A DNA stretch of 64,000 bases from JABMMZ01 sp040403495 (GTDB lineage: Bacteria > Bacteroidota > Bacteroidia > NS11-12g > UBA955), in contig JBBAKM010000003.1 of NCBI GenBank assembly GCA_040403495.1, positions 124,001 to 188,000 on the forward strand. Direction: 5' to 3'. This document shows positions 17,277-25,344 of this stretch, piece after piece. The stretch's first letter is position 1, and every line of letters begins with the position of its first letter. The notes under the pieces were generated by a model, which made no database searches, was not told the DNA's origin, and saw only the letters and a program-made list of their open reading frames with translations. A program made the position numbers and the translations under genes.

Positions 17277-18470
17277 TCAATGAATTATTTCATTCAACCT
17301 TTTTCCAAGAACCACTCCCATACTCATGCATGCTTGGAGTAAATAGCCTCCTGTGGGAGCATCCCAATCGAGCATTTCGCCAATTACATAATGATTGGGC
17401 ATTCTCTTCAATTGAAAATTCTCATCTACCTCCTCTATCGCTATACCTCCCGTTGTGGAAATAGCCTCGTCTATGGGGGCTGCATGTAACAAAGAGATTG
17501 GCAATGATTTAATTCTTTCGGCCAATTTATCTATTTCAACATAATCCTCTTTACTAATACTTTGCTTGATTAATTGAATTTGCATTGGGCTGAAATTCAA
17601 GCCAACTTTAAGTGATTCGCTTGTGTTTTTTGACTTAACTTGTTTTAATTTTTCTATAATCTGCTCAAGCGAAAACATAGGCTTTAAATCCAAATAAACT
17701 GTTGCTTGTCCATGTTGCTTTAACTCATTTTGAATCACTCTACTTAATGCATAAATGGCATTCCCTTCGAGTCCGAATTTTGTTACAACCAACTCTCCTT
17801 TTACACTGTGATTTCCTAATGTTAACCTTGTATTTTTGAGTGGAAAGCCATTGTATTTTTCAATAAACTCTGATTGCCAGTCTACATTAAAAGCACAATT
17901 AGAAGCCTGGAAGGGCAAAGTTGCAATTCCTTTTTTTTGGAAATAGGGCAACCACGTACCTCTAGAACCTGTTACGCACCAACTGGCACCACCTAATGCA
18001 AAAATGACTATATCTGCTTTAACAACTTCTGTTTCATTGAACAACAAATCATTATTTTCCGTCCACCCATTCCATTGCATTTGAGTGCAGACATTCACCT
18101 TGTTTTCTTCTAATTTTTGAAGAATAGCATTCAACACCTGAATAGGTTTGATGCCTTTGATAGGATACACTCTGTTGCTACTTCCTACAAAAGTATCTAT
18201 ACCTAACGAGCGCAACCAATTTCTTAAATTACTGTTTGAGAAAGTCTCTAAAGCCTTGTCCAAAAAACCACTAGGATGGTATTGTTGCTTCATCAATTCT
18301 ATGTCAGACCCGTGTGTGAGGTTAAAACCACCATCACCTGCCACCAGAAATTTACGTCCTAGTGTTTTGTTTTGCTCGTATATACTGAGCTCAAATTTAC
18401 GAAAATCAAGAGTAGCTGCCAGCATAAAAGCTGAGGGACCGCCTCCTACTATGGCAACTTTTTGTTTCAA
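17277..18470 (-). CDS. FAD-dependent oxidoreductase, HI0933/PP_4765-like
   Basis: 397-residue soluble flavoprotein. The N-terminal dinucleotide-binding fold is clear (VAIVGGGPSAFMLAATLDF, residues 5-23). Also present are the family motif GRKFLVAGDGGFNLTH (38-53), GGASWCVTGSRG (about 153-164), and a C-terminal FAD-binding segment with GEMLDWDAPTGGYLLQACMSMG (about 361-382). This matches the HI0933-like family, in particular the PP_4765-type subgroup (TIGR03862); no reaction is established. It starts 5 bp after the diphosphomevalonate decarboxylase stop, so it is co-transcribed with isoprenoid genes. A role in isoprenoid or quinone metabolism is only a guess from position. Confidence 0.85.
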   Translation of the reverse strand: MKQKVAIVGGGPSAFMLAATLDFRKFELSIYEQNKTLGRKFLVAGDGGFNLTHGSDIELMKQQYHPSGFLDKALETFSNSNLRNWLRSLGIDTFVGSSNRVYPIKGIKPIQVLNAILQKLEENKVNVCTQMQWNGWTENNDLLFNETEVVKADIVIFALGGASWCVTGSRGTWLPYFQKKGIATLPFQASNCAFNVDWQSEFIEKYNGFPLKNTRLTLGNHSVKGELVVTKFGLEGNAIYALSRVIQNELKQHGQATVYLDLKPMFSLEQIIEKLKQVKSKNTSESLKVGLNFSPMQIQLIKQSISKEDYVEIDKLAERIKSLPISLLHAAPIDEAISTTGGIAIEEVDENFQLKRMPNHYVIGEMLDWDAPTGGYLLQACMSMGVVLGKRLNEIIH

Positions 18471-18475
18471 ATAAA

Positions 18476-19525
18476 TTAAACGATGAGGGATGGACCAGTC
18501 CCAATTTTATTGTCATAAAACAAACCATTTTCACAATGTTGCACCAATTCATTGGCAATGAAATTTTGCACGTTTGTTTTCTCCATTTCGGGATATAACA
18601 AATGCACATTGGCACCAGCATCTAAAGTAAACATGACATTAACAGCTGTTTGATTTCTGTAGTCTATTACCTTTTCAATAATTTGCAAAGTTTGCGGTTT
18701 CATCAAAATAAAAGGGGTTGGTGAACTCATCATTAAAGCGTGTAACATTAAGGCTTCAGATTCTACTAATTGAATAAATGCAGACATGTCTCCACTCTTC
18801 AAAATAGTCATTAATAAATCAATATTTTGATAGGCCGTTTCGTATCTTTTTTCAGCAAAGGGGTGTTGTTTTAAAAGCGCATGTCCCATAGTACTCGAAA
18901 CTGCTTTTTTCCCTTTTTCAACGATTAAAATACTGTCCATGATGTTTTTAAAATGTGGATGTACTTCAGTGTCTATATTCACCGCATATTCATCATGACT
19001 TCCTGCTATACTTTTACTCTCTCCCCAAGCGTTGTAACCACCATAAACACTGCGACAAGCACTACCCGATCCTATTCTTGCCCAATAAGAAGCCGTTTGG
19101 AAAAAGTGAGGCAAAGATTCGCCTGTTATGGCTTCGTGCAATGTACATAAATTTAAAGCTAAAGCACTGTATGCAGAGGCCGAAGATGCTATACCACTGC
19201 TGTGTGGAAAGGTATTGCTAGAATGAATAATTACATGGTAATGTTGCAACCATTTAAAATAAGATTGCGCATGGATTAAAAAAGGTTTTAACTTTTCTTC
19301 GAAACTGGGATTTTTGGTATCTTCAAAATAGAAATCAAAGCTCAATTCGTTTTGATTCTCATCATAAATAGCCTGCATACTGGTATCGCTTATAGCCTTA
19401 TCTAGGGTAATACTAATGGAGGGATTACAAGGAATTTGCAGTCCTTTTTTACCCCAATATTTTACTAAGGCTATATTTGACGGGCTTTGCCATCTGCTTA
19501 CTACTTCTATTTTTTGATAATTCAT
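18476..19525 (-). CDS. mvaD: Diphosphomevalonate decarboxylase
   Basis: 349-residue GHMP-superfamily enzyme that converts ATP and mevalonate 5-diphosphate into isopentenyl diphosphate, CO2, ADP and phosphate. Diagnostic features: N-terminal SPSNIALVKYWGKKG (about 15-29) and NPSISITLDKA (35-45), the phosphate loop HSSGIASSASAYSALA (about 108-123), and ARIGSGSACRSVYGGYNAW (about 149-167). The conserved catalytic Asp region is represented by FTLDAGANVHLLYP near residue 300. It overlaps the upstream GYDIA-type kinase by 4 bp, indicating translational coupling. Confidence 0.95.
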   Translation of the reverse strand: MNYQKIEVVSRWQSPSNIALVKYWGKKGLQIPCNPSISITLDKAISDTSMQAIYDENQNELSFDFYFEDTKNPSFEEKLKPFLIHAQSYFKWLQHYHVIIHSSNTFPHSSGIASSASAYSALALNLCTLHEAITGESLPHFFQTASYWARIGSGSACRSVYGGYNAWGESKSIAGSHDEYAVNIDTEVHPHFKNIMDSILIVEKGKKAVSSTMGHALLKQHPFAEKRYETAYQNIDLLMTILKSGDMSAFIQLVESEALMLHALMMSSPTPFILMKPQTLQIIEKVIDYRNQTAVNVMFTLDAGANVHLLYPEMEKTNVQNFIANELVQHCENGLFYDNKIGTGPSLIV

Positions 19526-20427
19526 TCTTTAATCAGTTCTTGGTAGGTGTATATTTTATGAAACCCTTTTTGCTTAAAATAGTTTTCGGTATTGTCGCCT
19601 GTAGCTAAAATGTAATCGCCACCCCAAGCGCCCAAACTTTTGATACTTCCTTTAAAATCGGGGAACAATTCTTGTTTAATGGTTGGTCGGTTCAGTAGGC
19701 GTGACGTTTCACTTTCAGCCAATTCAAGCATCAAGCAAAATTCATAATAATCTTCATTGGCAGCTATTAGTTTACTAATGTTAGAGATTTGTGCAATTTG
19801 AGTTTTATCTATGGGATGTTGAATAGCAGACAATTGATTTCTACTGATTTGTTTTTTATTTAAATAAACAAAAAACAACTTATCGGTAAAGTTTTTTTGC
19901 CAATTAACAATTTCAACGAGCGGTTGATTGCCATTCATGGTGTATAAAAGGGGCTGACCATTTAATGCCACTGCCACATCAAAACCACTTCCTTTGAAGG
20001 CGTTAAAATGCAATGAAAATGGATTAACATCGGCCCAAAGTGCGATGTTATTTGTTAATGTAGAACTACTTCCAAAACCATCATCTTTGTCAAATTCCAA
20101 ATAATTATTCACTACATAAACGCCTTTTTCTGAGAGAAAATCTGGGTTTAAGACTTGGGCATTTTTCAAAAAACGAAACAATTGTATAGAGACGTCATTG
20201 GAATTGGTTTGGGTTACAAAAAAGTGGGGTAATAGAATCTCAGCAAAATACCATTCGTTCATGCTTGAATCGTAACTGTGCCATTGGATACAATGTTGCT
20301 CCTCGGAAGGCGTAAAAGTAACTTGCATTTTCTGCCCTAACTTAGTAGGCAAAGCAAAACATGTAGCACCATAAAGCACCGCATATTCACCCGAAAGCAT
20401 TATTTTACCATGACTATAAAACTCCAT
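19522..20427 (-). CDS. GYDIA-family GHMP kinase, candidate phosphomevalonate kinase
   Basis: 301-residue GHMP kinase. The start FYSHGKIMLSGEYAVLYGATCFALP is typical, the ATP loop is DGFGSSSTLTNNIALW (about 115-130), and the motif GSGFDVAVA (about 146-154) stands where the family name motif GYDIA occurs. The C-terminal GHMP segment is SLGAWGGDYILATG. It is the first gene of a block with mvaD (4-bp overlap) and has a good promoter of its own. No other phosphomevalonate kinase is visible in the window, so this protein is the natural candidate for that step. The assignment rests on context; mevalonate itself is an alternative substrate. Confidence 0.82.
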   Translation of the reverse strand: MEFYSHGKIMLSGEYAVLYGATCFALPTKLGQKMQVTFTPSEEQHCIQWHSYDSSMNEWYFAEILLPHFFVTQTNSNDVSIQLFRFLKNAQVLNPDFLSEKGVYVVNNYLEFDKDDGFGSSSTLTNNIALWADVNPFSLHFNAFKGSGFDVAVALNGQPLLYTMNGNQPLVEIVNWQKNFTDKLFFVYLNKKQISRNQLSAIQHPIDKTQIAQISNISKLIAANEDYYEFCLMLELAESETSRLLNRPTIKQELFPDFKGSIKSLGAWGGDYILATGDNTENYFKQKGFHKIYTYQELIKE

Positions 20428-20435
20428 TGAACGTG

Positions 20436-20467
20436 CAAAAATAATGATTTAAGTGAGGTTAAGCAAA
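20436..20467 (-). promoter_or_regulatory. Promoter of the GYDIA kinase-mvaD-flavoprotein operon
   Basis: Minus strand: -33 TTTG (20467-20464), 20-nt spacer, -7 TATTTTTG (20443-20436). The ATG follows only 8 nt later, so the leader is very short. Confidence 0.65.
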
Positions 20468-20535
20468 TTGGTTGGATTGAAGGAATGAGGAATTAGGATT
20501 TAGGATATAGGGATTAGGGGGTATGTGCCAGAGGC

Positions 20536-20603
20536 AAAGCCCCGAATCACTAGCAAGATGCTAGCGAGAGCAGGTGAAAAGGAAGTCCCGATAGCTATTG
20601 GGA
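20536..20603. repeat. Compound dispersed repeat, left boundary of the inserted cassette
   Basis: A 39-bp element (20536-20574; starts AAAGCCCCGAATCAC, contains CTAGCAAGATGCTAG, ends AGAGCAGG) is followed 11 bp later by TCCCGATAGCTATTGGGA (20586-20603), a one-mismatch copy of an 18-bp palindrome. The same 39-bp element recurs in the same orientation at 25043-25081 with two mismatches. The rest of the 316-bp spacer holds a fragment CACGCTGTGCAGCG (20639-20652) of another repeat family, then the promoter of the next gene. Confidence 0.8.
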
Positions 20604-20688
20604 GGTTTAATGGATAAAATGTTTTATATTTAATTGTTTCACGCTGTGCAGCGATTTTGTTTTTCTGTGTCTTAAGTTTAAACTAAAT

Positions 20689-20718
20689 TTTGTTAAATGA
20701 AATATTTTACTAATTTTG
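20689..20718 (+). promoter_or_regulatory. Promoter of the 105-aa gene and T9SS type B gene
   Basis: -33 TTTG (20689-20692), 18-nt spacer, -7 TAATTTTG (20711-20718). This is a near-perfect match to the lineage consensus. It makes the in-frame TTG at 20720 an impossible start (almost no leader) and points to the ATG at 20744. Confidence 0.8.
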
Positions 20719-20743
20719 CTTGTGCAAACATAAACAACAAGAC

Positions 20744-21061
20744 ATGAAAACCATTTTTACTGATAAAGACAAAACTGATTTTGTCCCAGAAATGGGCTTA
20801 ATTTATAAAGATATATTAAACAATACCCAATGGGGCATGATTGGTTATTACAACCAAAGTAATACTCCACCAAGATATGATTTACATTTAATGAACTCTT
20901 TGGTACAAGGGGAGTGTGATGATTTAGATAGAAATTTAGAGTTTACAACACCAATTAGTGAAATTGCACACGATTGTTTGAATGTACCTGCATTAGAACA
21001 AATTGTTTTTTTACAAATTAATAGATTTATCATGTCTTTAGATTCAGATGAATGTGATTAA
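20744..21061 (+). CDS. Hypothetical protein (105 aa)
   Basis: Acidic soluble protein with no signal peptide, membrane helix or recognised motif. The C-terminal half is leucine- and isoleucine-rich and ends with LDSDECD. The start ATG at 20744 is chosen because the promoter -7 element ends at 20718. It lies 12 bp before the large T9SS protein gene and shares its promoter, so it may assist or regulate that protein. I do not recognise the family. Confidence 0.65.
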   Translation: MKTIFTDKDKTDFVPEMGLIYKDILNNTQWGMIGYYNQSNTPPRYDLHLMNSLVQGECDDLDRNLEFTTPISEIAHDCLNVPALEQIVFLQINRFIMSLDSDECD

Positions 21062-21073
21062 ATTCATTTTTTT

Positions 21074-24000
21074 ATGAAATATTTACTTTTTATTTTAATT
21101 TTTGGTTTTGGAATAATTGAAATGAATTCTCAAACTAGAATTCATACTGCCAATAGGTATCAAAGCGAGTATGAATGGATTGATAGTTCAAAAATGAAAT
21201 TTGTTTATTACACCTACAGACCCATATCACTTAATAACATTTTTTCAAAAAAATTATTTCCTGATTCAGCAGATGTTTCTATTTTTTATCTAAATAAAAA
21301 TATTTTTAATAACATTAAAATATACAGAGATAGTGCTTTTATTCCTAAAGATATTTACTGCACCAATAGGCAACCTTGCACTACAAATCAACCTTGTAAT
21401 CCTACTTCAACTTCTTCATTTACAATATTTAGATACTCAGGCGTCATTGATTTTAATAAGCCACAAATAAAAGACACTTTAGATAAATATTCTATTTGTG
21501 ATGTTGATGTTGTTTTTGCAGGTAACTTTTTTTCAAATCAATATATCAATTTTGATAAATTAAATTTCGAAAATCACAATAATGACTCTCAATATTGTTA
21601 TTTTAGGATAAATCGATGTTTTAAGTGGAAGTCAGGAGATAAATCGCCAAAGTATAGGGAATTTGAACCCATTAATGATATTTTCAGGGTTTTTAGAAAA
21701 GGTAATACCCAAATTGATTTTGGCGCTATTGAGAATTTTAACGATAGTATTACATATGAGTTAACACAACCCATAAATTATTCTAACAAATTACTTTGGC
21801 CATTTGCATCAGGATACTCTTTAACTTACTATATACCTTCTTTTTGTAGATTTGGCGCTGCTTCTTGCACTCCAAGACCAGAATTTAGCCCACCTCAAGG
21901 ATTTTATTTAAACCCCAAAACTGGAATATCTTTACATAATAATGCTATAGGTTACACATCAGGATTTAATCATGATAATTTTTTTACTTTCAATAATCTG
22001 TATTGCGTAAAAATTAAAACATACAAAAACAATAACTTTAATCAAAAGATTTTTGTTTCTGAACAAGTAAGAGTTGTTGACTACTCAACCGCCCGAACTA
22101 GTAAAGATTTAATAAACATGCCTGTTTTTATTCAAAATCTACCTTTGCGAAAATATGTGTGTGCGAATAAAAGAGACACCATCACGATTTGTTTACGAGA
22201 TACGATGGCAGTTGATCAAGTTGTTCCAGATACAATAGCTTATCAGGTCTATCAAAACCTGCCCGGAGGTGCTTATTGGGAGAGCCAATCTATCAGCAAT
22301 AACAAAGAAATTAAAATTGCTTGGAACCCAACACTAGCAAAAGTAATAGATAATCCATATTTGTTTAATATAAATGCCCATGAGCAACGTTGTTGGCCTT
22401 ACAGGGAATACGAATTCCGTTCATGTGAGTTTTATGTAGTTCAAATGCCAGATTTTGCCATTCAAAAAAATATCCAAAACTGCGGCAGATTGGAGTTGAA
22501 AGCAGAAAGCATCAACCCAGATGAAAACACTTACAACTACCAATGGAATTTAACACATTCTAGTGGTTTACAATTAAGCTCATCAACTTTGAACTCAGCG
22601 TATAGTCTTCCTAAAAGCGGCAAATGGTATATTAGTTTAAGAGCCTCCAATACCCGATATGGTTGTTCAAGTGTCTTTTTAGATTCTTTTGAAATAGCTT
22701 ATGCTGCGCCATCGATTACAGTTTCTCCTAAATCCAGTATTTGCCAAGAGCAAACCTTAACCTATACCATTCAAAAAGCAGAAACCAAAACACCTTTGCA
22801 ATACCAATGGCAAGTGGGCAATCAAACTTCAACAGACAGTTTTTTCACCCTCCAAGTTCAAGATAGTTTTAAAGTAAAACTCAGCATCACAGACAACAGA
22901 GGCTGCACCACAACAGATAGTTTTGAGCAAAAAACGTTTCCATTTTACAATGTTCAAAAACTAAAAGACACTGCTGTTTGTATTGGGCAAAGCATCAGTC
23001 TATCTGCCAAACCAATTGCCTTGCAAGATTCTGTTTTGTGGTTACACAACAATAGTAAAAACCTAACAGAAACCCTACTAACTCCACAGGTTTACAAAGT
23101 GCAATACACCAACAGCAACGGTTGCACAACCATAGATAGTTTCACTTTAAAAAACAATAATCCCATCATTCCTGTAAAATACAACGACCAAACGGTTTGT
23201 AAAGGCGATACTATAAATTTAGTATTTTTTGTTTCCGGTAATGTGCAATACCAAAATGTTCAATGGCGAGAAAATGGCATTTTACAAACTAATCCCAACC
23301 ATTATAAAAAATCTATTCACCAAAATAGCATCATAGAAATTAGTGCAACAGGTTCTCAATACAACATCACTTGTACAGAAAGAGATACTATTCAAATTAA
23401 ACTGCATCCCACCAACACCAACCGCTTGCAAATCCTCAAAACAGACACTTGCCTAAAAAGCAACCAAATTCAGGCAAACATTGTTGGCAACACCAATACC
23501 CAAAGTCAAACGATCAATTGGGGCGATGGGATAGAAGAAGCGTACAGCAATCAAACCCACCAATACAGCCAAGCGCAAAGCTACCAAATAAAACTTTACT
23601 CCACCACTGAAAACGGTTGCAAAGACACGCAAAGTCAACAAATAGAGATTTATTCTAATCCAATTCTTTTTGCTCAACTAAAAAAGGCAAATTTGTGTCA
23701 AAATAGTAATGCTGAACTTTTAATCAGCAGTGTTCCCAACAGCACCCAACACCGCATCAACTGGGGCGATGGTAAGATTGATAACAACGAAATGAGTGGC
23801 ACTAAATTTCACACTTACACCCAAGCCAACAATTTTACTATATCCATTGAAGCAACAGACAATATTTGTAAAAGCGATACGAGTTTATCCATAACCATCA
23901 ATCCTCTGCCTCAAACCACCCTCACCGCAGAAAATCTCTGTTTGGGTGACAGTACAATAGTCAAAGTACAAAGCAATGGCAACCATCAATACACTTGGTC

Positions 24001-24655
24001 ACCGCAAGGCACAGCAGTCAACAACAACACCCAAAGCTACAAATTTCCGCAAACGGGCAACTACGAAATCAAGCTGCAAACCACCGACCTCAACCTATGC
24101 CAAAGCAGAGACAGTATCCGTTTCAGTATCCTAGAACGCCCCATTGCGAATTTTACTTATGCCAACCTCAGCAGAGAATTAAAATACAAATTTAAATTCA
24201 TCAACCAAAGCACTAATGCCACTGGTTACGAATGGTTTTTTACTAAAACCAACACCCAAACAAGCACAGAAACCAGCCCTGAAATAGTGTTTTCAGACAC
24301 CGGTTTGTATACCATCATTCTTATAGCCGACAAAGACAAACAATGTTTTGATACCACACAACAAAAAGTGCCGATATTAGAGCAAATCGTGTTTTATTTG
24401 CCCAATGTAGTTACCTTAAACAACGATGGCATCAACGAAACCTTTGGGTTATCCAAAGAGCAAAAAGCGTTTGCAAAGGAATACCAACTCGAAATCTTCA
24501 ACCGTTGGGGCGAGCGCCTCTTTAAAACCAACGACACCAACAAAGATTGGCACCCAACCAACATCCCGTTAGGTGTGTACATCTATCAAGCCAAAATCCG
24601 CGACCTCTACAATATTCTACATGAAGTGAAAGGTGTGGTGGAAGTGGTGAGGTAG
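21074..24655 (+). CDS. Secreted T9SS type B protein with PKD-like repeats
   Basis: 1193 residues. Signal peptide about 1-20 (LLFILIFGFGIIEMNSQ). The first 430 residues are not recognised and are rich in aromatic residues and Asn. From about 445 there are repeated PKD/Ig-like modules of 75-85 residues, with conserved Cys at the module start and C-x-D/S-T at the end (QTINWGDGIE, HRINWGDGKI, ATGYEWFFT). The last 80 residues, starting NVVTLNNDGINETF and containing LEIFNRWGERLF, are a gliding-motility-associated (CHU_C) type B T9SS signal. A cell-surface adhesin role is the usual inference. It stands within the mevalonate locus in the opposite orientation, flanked by repeats. Confidence 0.88.
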   Translation: MKYLLFILIFGFGIIEMNSQTRIHTANRYQSEYEWIDSSKMKFVYYTYRPISLNNIFSKKLFPDSADVSIFYLNKNIFNNIKIYRDSAFIPKDIYCTNRQPCTTNQPCNPTSTSSFTIFRYSGVIDFNKPQIKDTLDKYSICDVDVVFAGNFFSNQYINFDKLNFENHNNDSQYCYFRINRCFKWKSGDKSPKYREFEPINDIFRVFRKGNTQIDFGAIENFNDSITYELTQPINYSNKLLWPFASGYSLTYYIPSFCRFGAASCTPRPEFSPPQGFYLNPKTGISLHNNAIGYTSGFNHDNFFTFNNLYCVKIKTYKNNNFNQKIFVSEQVRVVDYSTARTSKDLINMPVFIQNLPLRKYVCANKRDTITICLRDTMAVDQVVPDTIAYQVYQNLPGGAYWESQSISNNKEIKIAWNPTLAKVIDNPYLFNINAHEQRCWPYREYEFRSCEFYVVQMPDFAIQKNIQNCGRLELKAESINPDENTYNYQWNLTHSSGLQLSSSTLNSAYSLPKSGKWYISLRASNTRYGCSSVFLDSFEIAYAAPSITVSPKSSICQEQTLTYTIQKAETKTPLQYQWQVGNQTSTDSFFTLQVQDSFKVKLSITDNRGCTTTDSFEQKTFPFYNVQKLKDTAVCIGQSISLSAKPIALQDSVLWLHNNSKNLTETLLTPQVYKVQYTNSNGCTTIDSFTLKNNNPIIPVKYNDQTVCKGDTINLVFFVSGNVQYQNVQWRENGILQTNPNHYKKSIHQNSIIEISATGSQYNITCTERDTIQIKLHPTNTNRLQILKTDTCLKSNQIQANIVGNTNTQSQTINWGDGIEEAYSNQTHQYSQAQSYQIKLYSTTENGCKDTQSQQIEIYSNPILFAQLKKANLCQNSNAELLISSVPNSTQHRINWGDGKIDNNEMSGTKFHTYTQANNFTISIEATDNICKSDTSLSITINPLPQTTLTAENLCLGDSTIVKVQSNGNHQYTWSPQGTAVNNNTQSYKFPQTGNYEIKLQTTDLNLCQSRDSIRFSILERPIANFTYANLSRELKYKFKFINQSTNATGYEWFFTKTNTQTSTETSPEIVFSDTGLYTIILIADKDKQCFDTTQQKVPILEQIVFYLPNVVTLNNDGINETFGLSKEQKAFAKEYQLEIFNRWGERLFKTNDTNKDWHPTNIPLGVYIYQAKIRDLYNILHEVKGVVEVVR

Positions 24656-24660
24656 TTGGG

Positions 24661-24785
24661 TGGTTAATGGTTATTGGTGTAATGGTTAATAGTTAATGGT
24701 TATTAGTTAATAGTTAATGGTTATTAGTTAATGGTTATTAGTTAATGGTTAATAGTTAATAGTTAATGGTTATTAGTTATTAGTG
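24661..24785. repeat. GGTTATTAGTTAATGG low-complexity array
   Basis: About ten imperfect units of GGTTAATGGTTATTAGTTAAT begin 5 bp after the stop codon of the T9SS gene, in its sense direction. A related unit set in the opposite orientation follows the convergent gene's stop (25262-25344). Confidence 0.85.
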
Positions 24786-24839
24786 TTATTGTCACCCTGA
24801 GTTTCAGCCATAGGCTGATGTATCGAAGGGCGACAATAA
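24786..24839. repeat. Long imperfect palindrome with CACCCTGAG core
   Basis: Outer arms of 13 bp with one mismatch (TTATTGTCACCCT at 24786-24798; its complement at 24827-24839) enclose an inner AGCC...GGCT dyad. It is a member of the CACCCTGAG/TCGAAGGG family also found near 17012, 51507 and 62845. 24840-24945 contains a further fragment, CCTTCGGTACAACGGC, and nothing coding. Confidence 0.75.
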
Positions 24840-24945
24840 AGTATTCGTTCACCATTCGCCCTCCTTCGGTACAACGGCTTTCAGCCACCACTCAGGAAGA
24901 CAAATGGTTGTGGTTAATGCTTAGTTGTTAATGGGTTATTAGTGT

Positions 24946-25041
24946 AATGGCAAAACCCTCTACACATAATTAAAAAAAATAATTTCAATATAAATCGAAA
25001 ACTATCATCCTTCTCCTTGGGAGAAGGACAGGAGGATGAGG
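24946..25041. repeat. Direct repeat unit A, copy 1
   Basis: A 96-bp sequence beginning AATGGCAAAACCCTCTACAC and ending with the dyad CCTTCTCCTTGGGAGAAGG plus GAGGATGAGG. It is repeated about 95 percent identically at 25135-25231, 189 bp later. Confidence 0.85.
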
Positions 25042-25042
25042 T

Positions 25043-25134
25043 AAAGCCCCGAATCACAAGCAAGATGCTAGCAAGAGCAGGGAGGGATGGGTGGTTAATG
25101 GTGTATTGGTTAATAGTCCAGATAGCTATCGGGA
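25043..25134. repeat. Compound dispersed repeat, right boundary of the inserted cassette
   Basis: The 39-bp element of 20536-20574 recurs here (25043-25081, two mismatches, same orientation). It is followed after 35 bp by TCCAGATAGCTATCGGGA (25117-25134), a one-mismatch copy of the AGCT-centred palindrome. A degraded third copy of the first element, with TTAGCAAGATACTAG, lies at 25248-25262. Confidence 0.8.
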
Positions 25135-25231
25135 AATGGCAAAACCCTCTACACATAATTAAAAAAAAATAATTTCAATAAAAACCGAAAATAATCATCC
25201 TTCTCCTTGGGAGAAGGACAGGAGGATGAGG
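25135..25231. repeat. Direct repeat unit A, copy 2
   Basis: 97 bp, second copy of 24946-25041, again preceded by an AATGG start and ended by the CCTTCTCCTTGGGAGAAGG hairpin. Confidence 0.85.
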
Positions 25232-25261
25232 CATAAGTAACAGAATCGTTAGCAAGATACT

Positions 25262-25344
25262 AGTCTATTATACTATTAACCCCTAACTAATAACCATTAA
25301 CTATTATACTAATAACTATTAACCCTTACACCAATAACCCTTAA
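25262..25344. repeat. Low-complexity array after the HMG-CoA reductase stop
   Basis: Read on the minus strand it starts immediately at the HMG-CoA reductase stop and runs as GGTTATTGGTGTAAGGGTTA and GTTATTAGTATAATAG units, the same family and the same sense orientation as the array after the convergent gene at 24661. Confidence 0.8.

Noticed and set aside
17180..17464. 94-codon plus-strand frame across the flavoprotein gene end
   Set aside because: Starts in repeat DNA and overlaps the conserved C-terminus of the flavoprotein in antisense; no protein signature.
20720..20743. TTG start extending the 105-aa protein by eight residues
   Set aside because: The promoter -7 element ends at 20718, so this codon would be at or before the transcription start.
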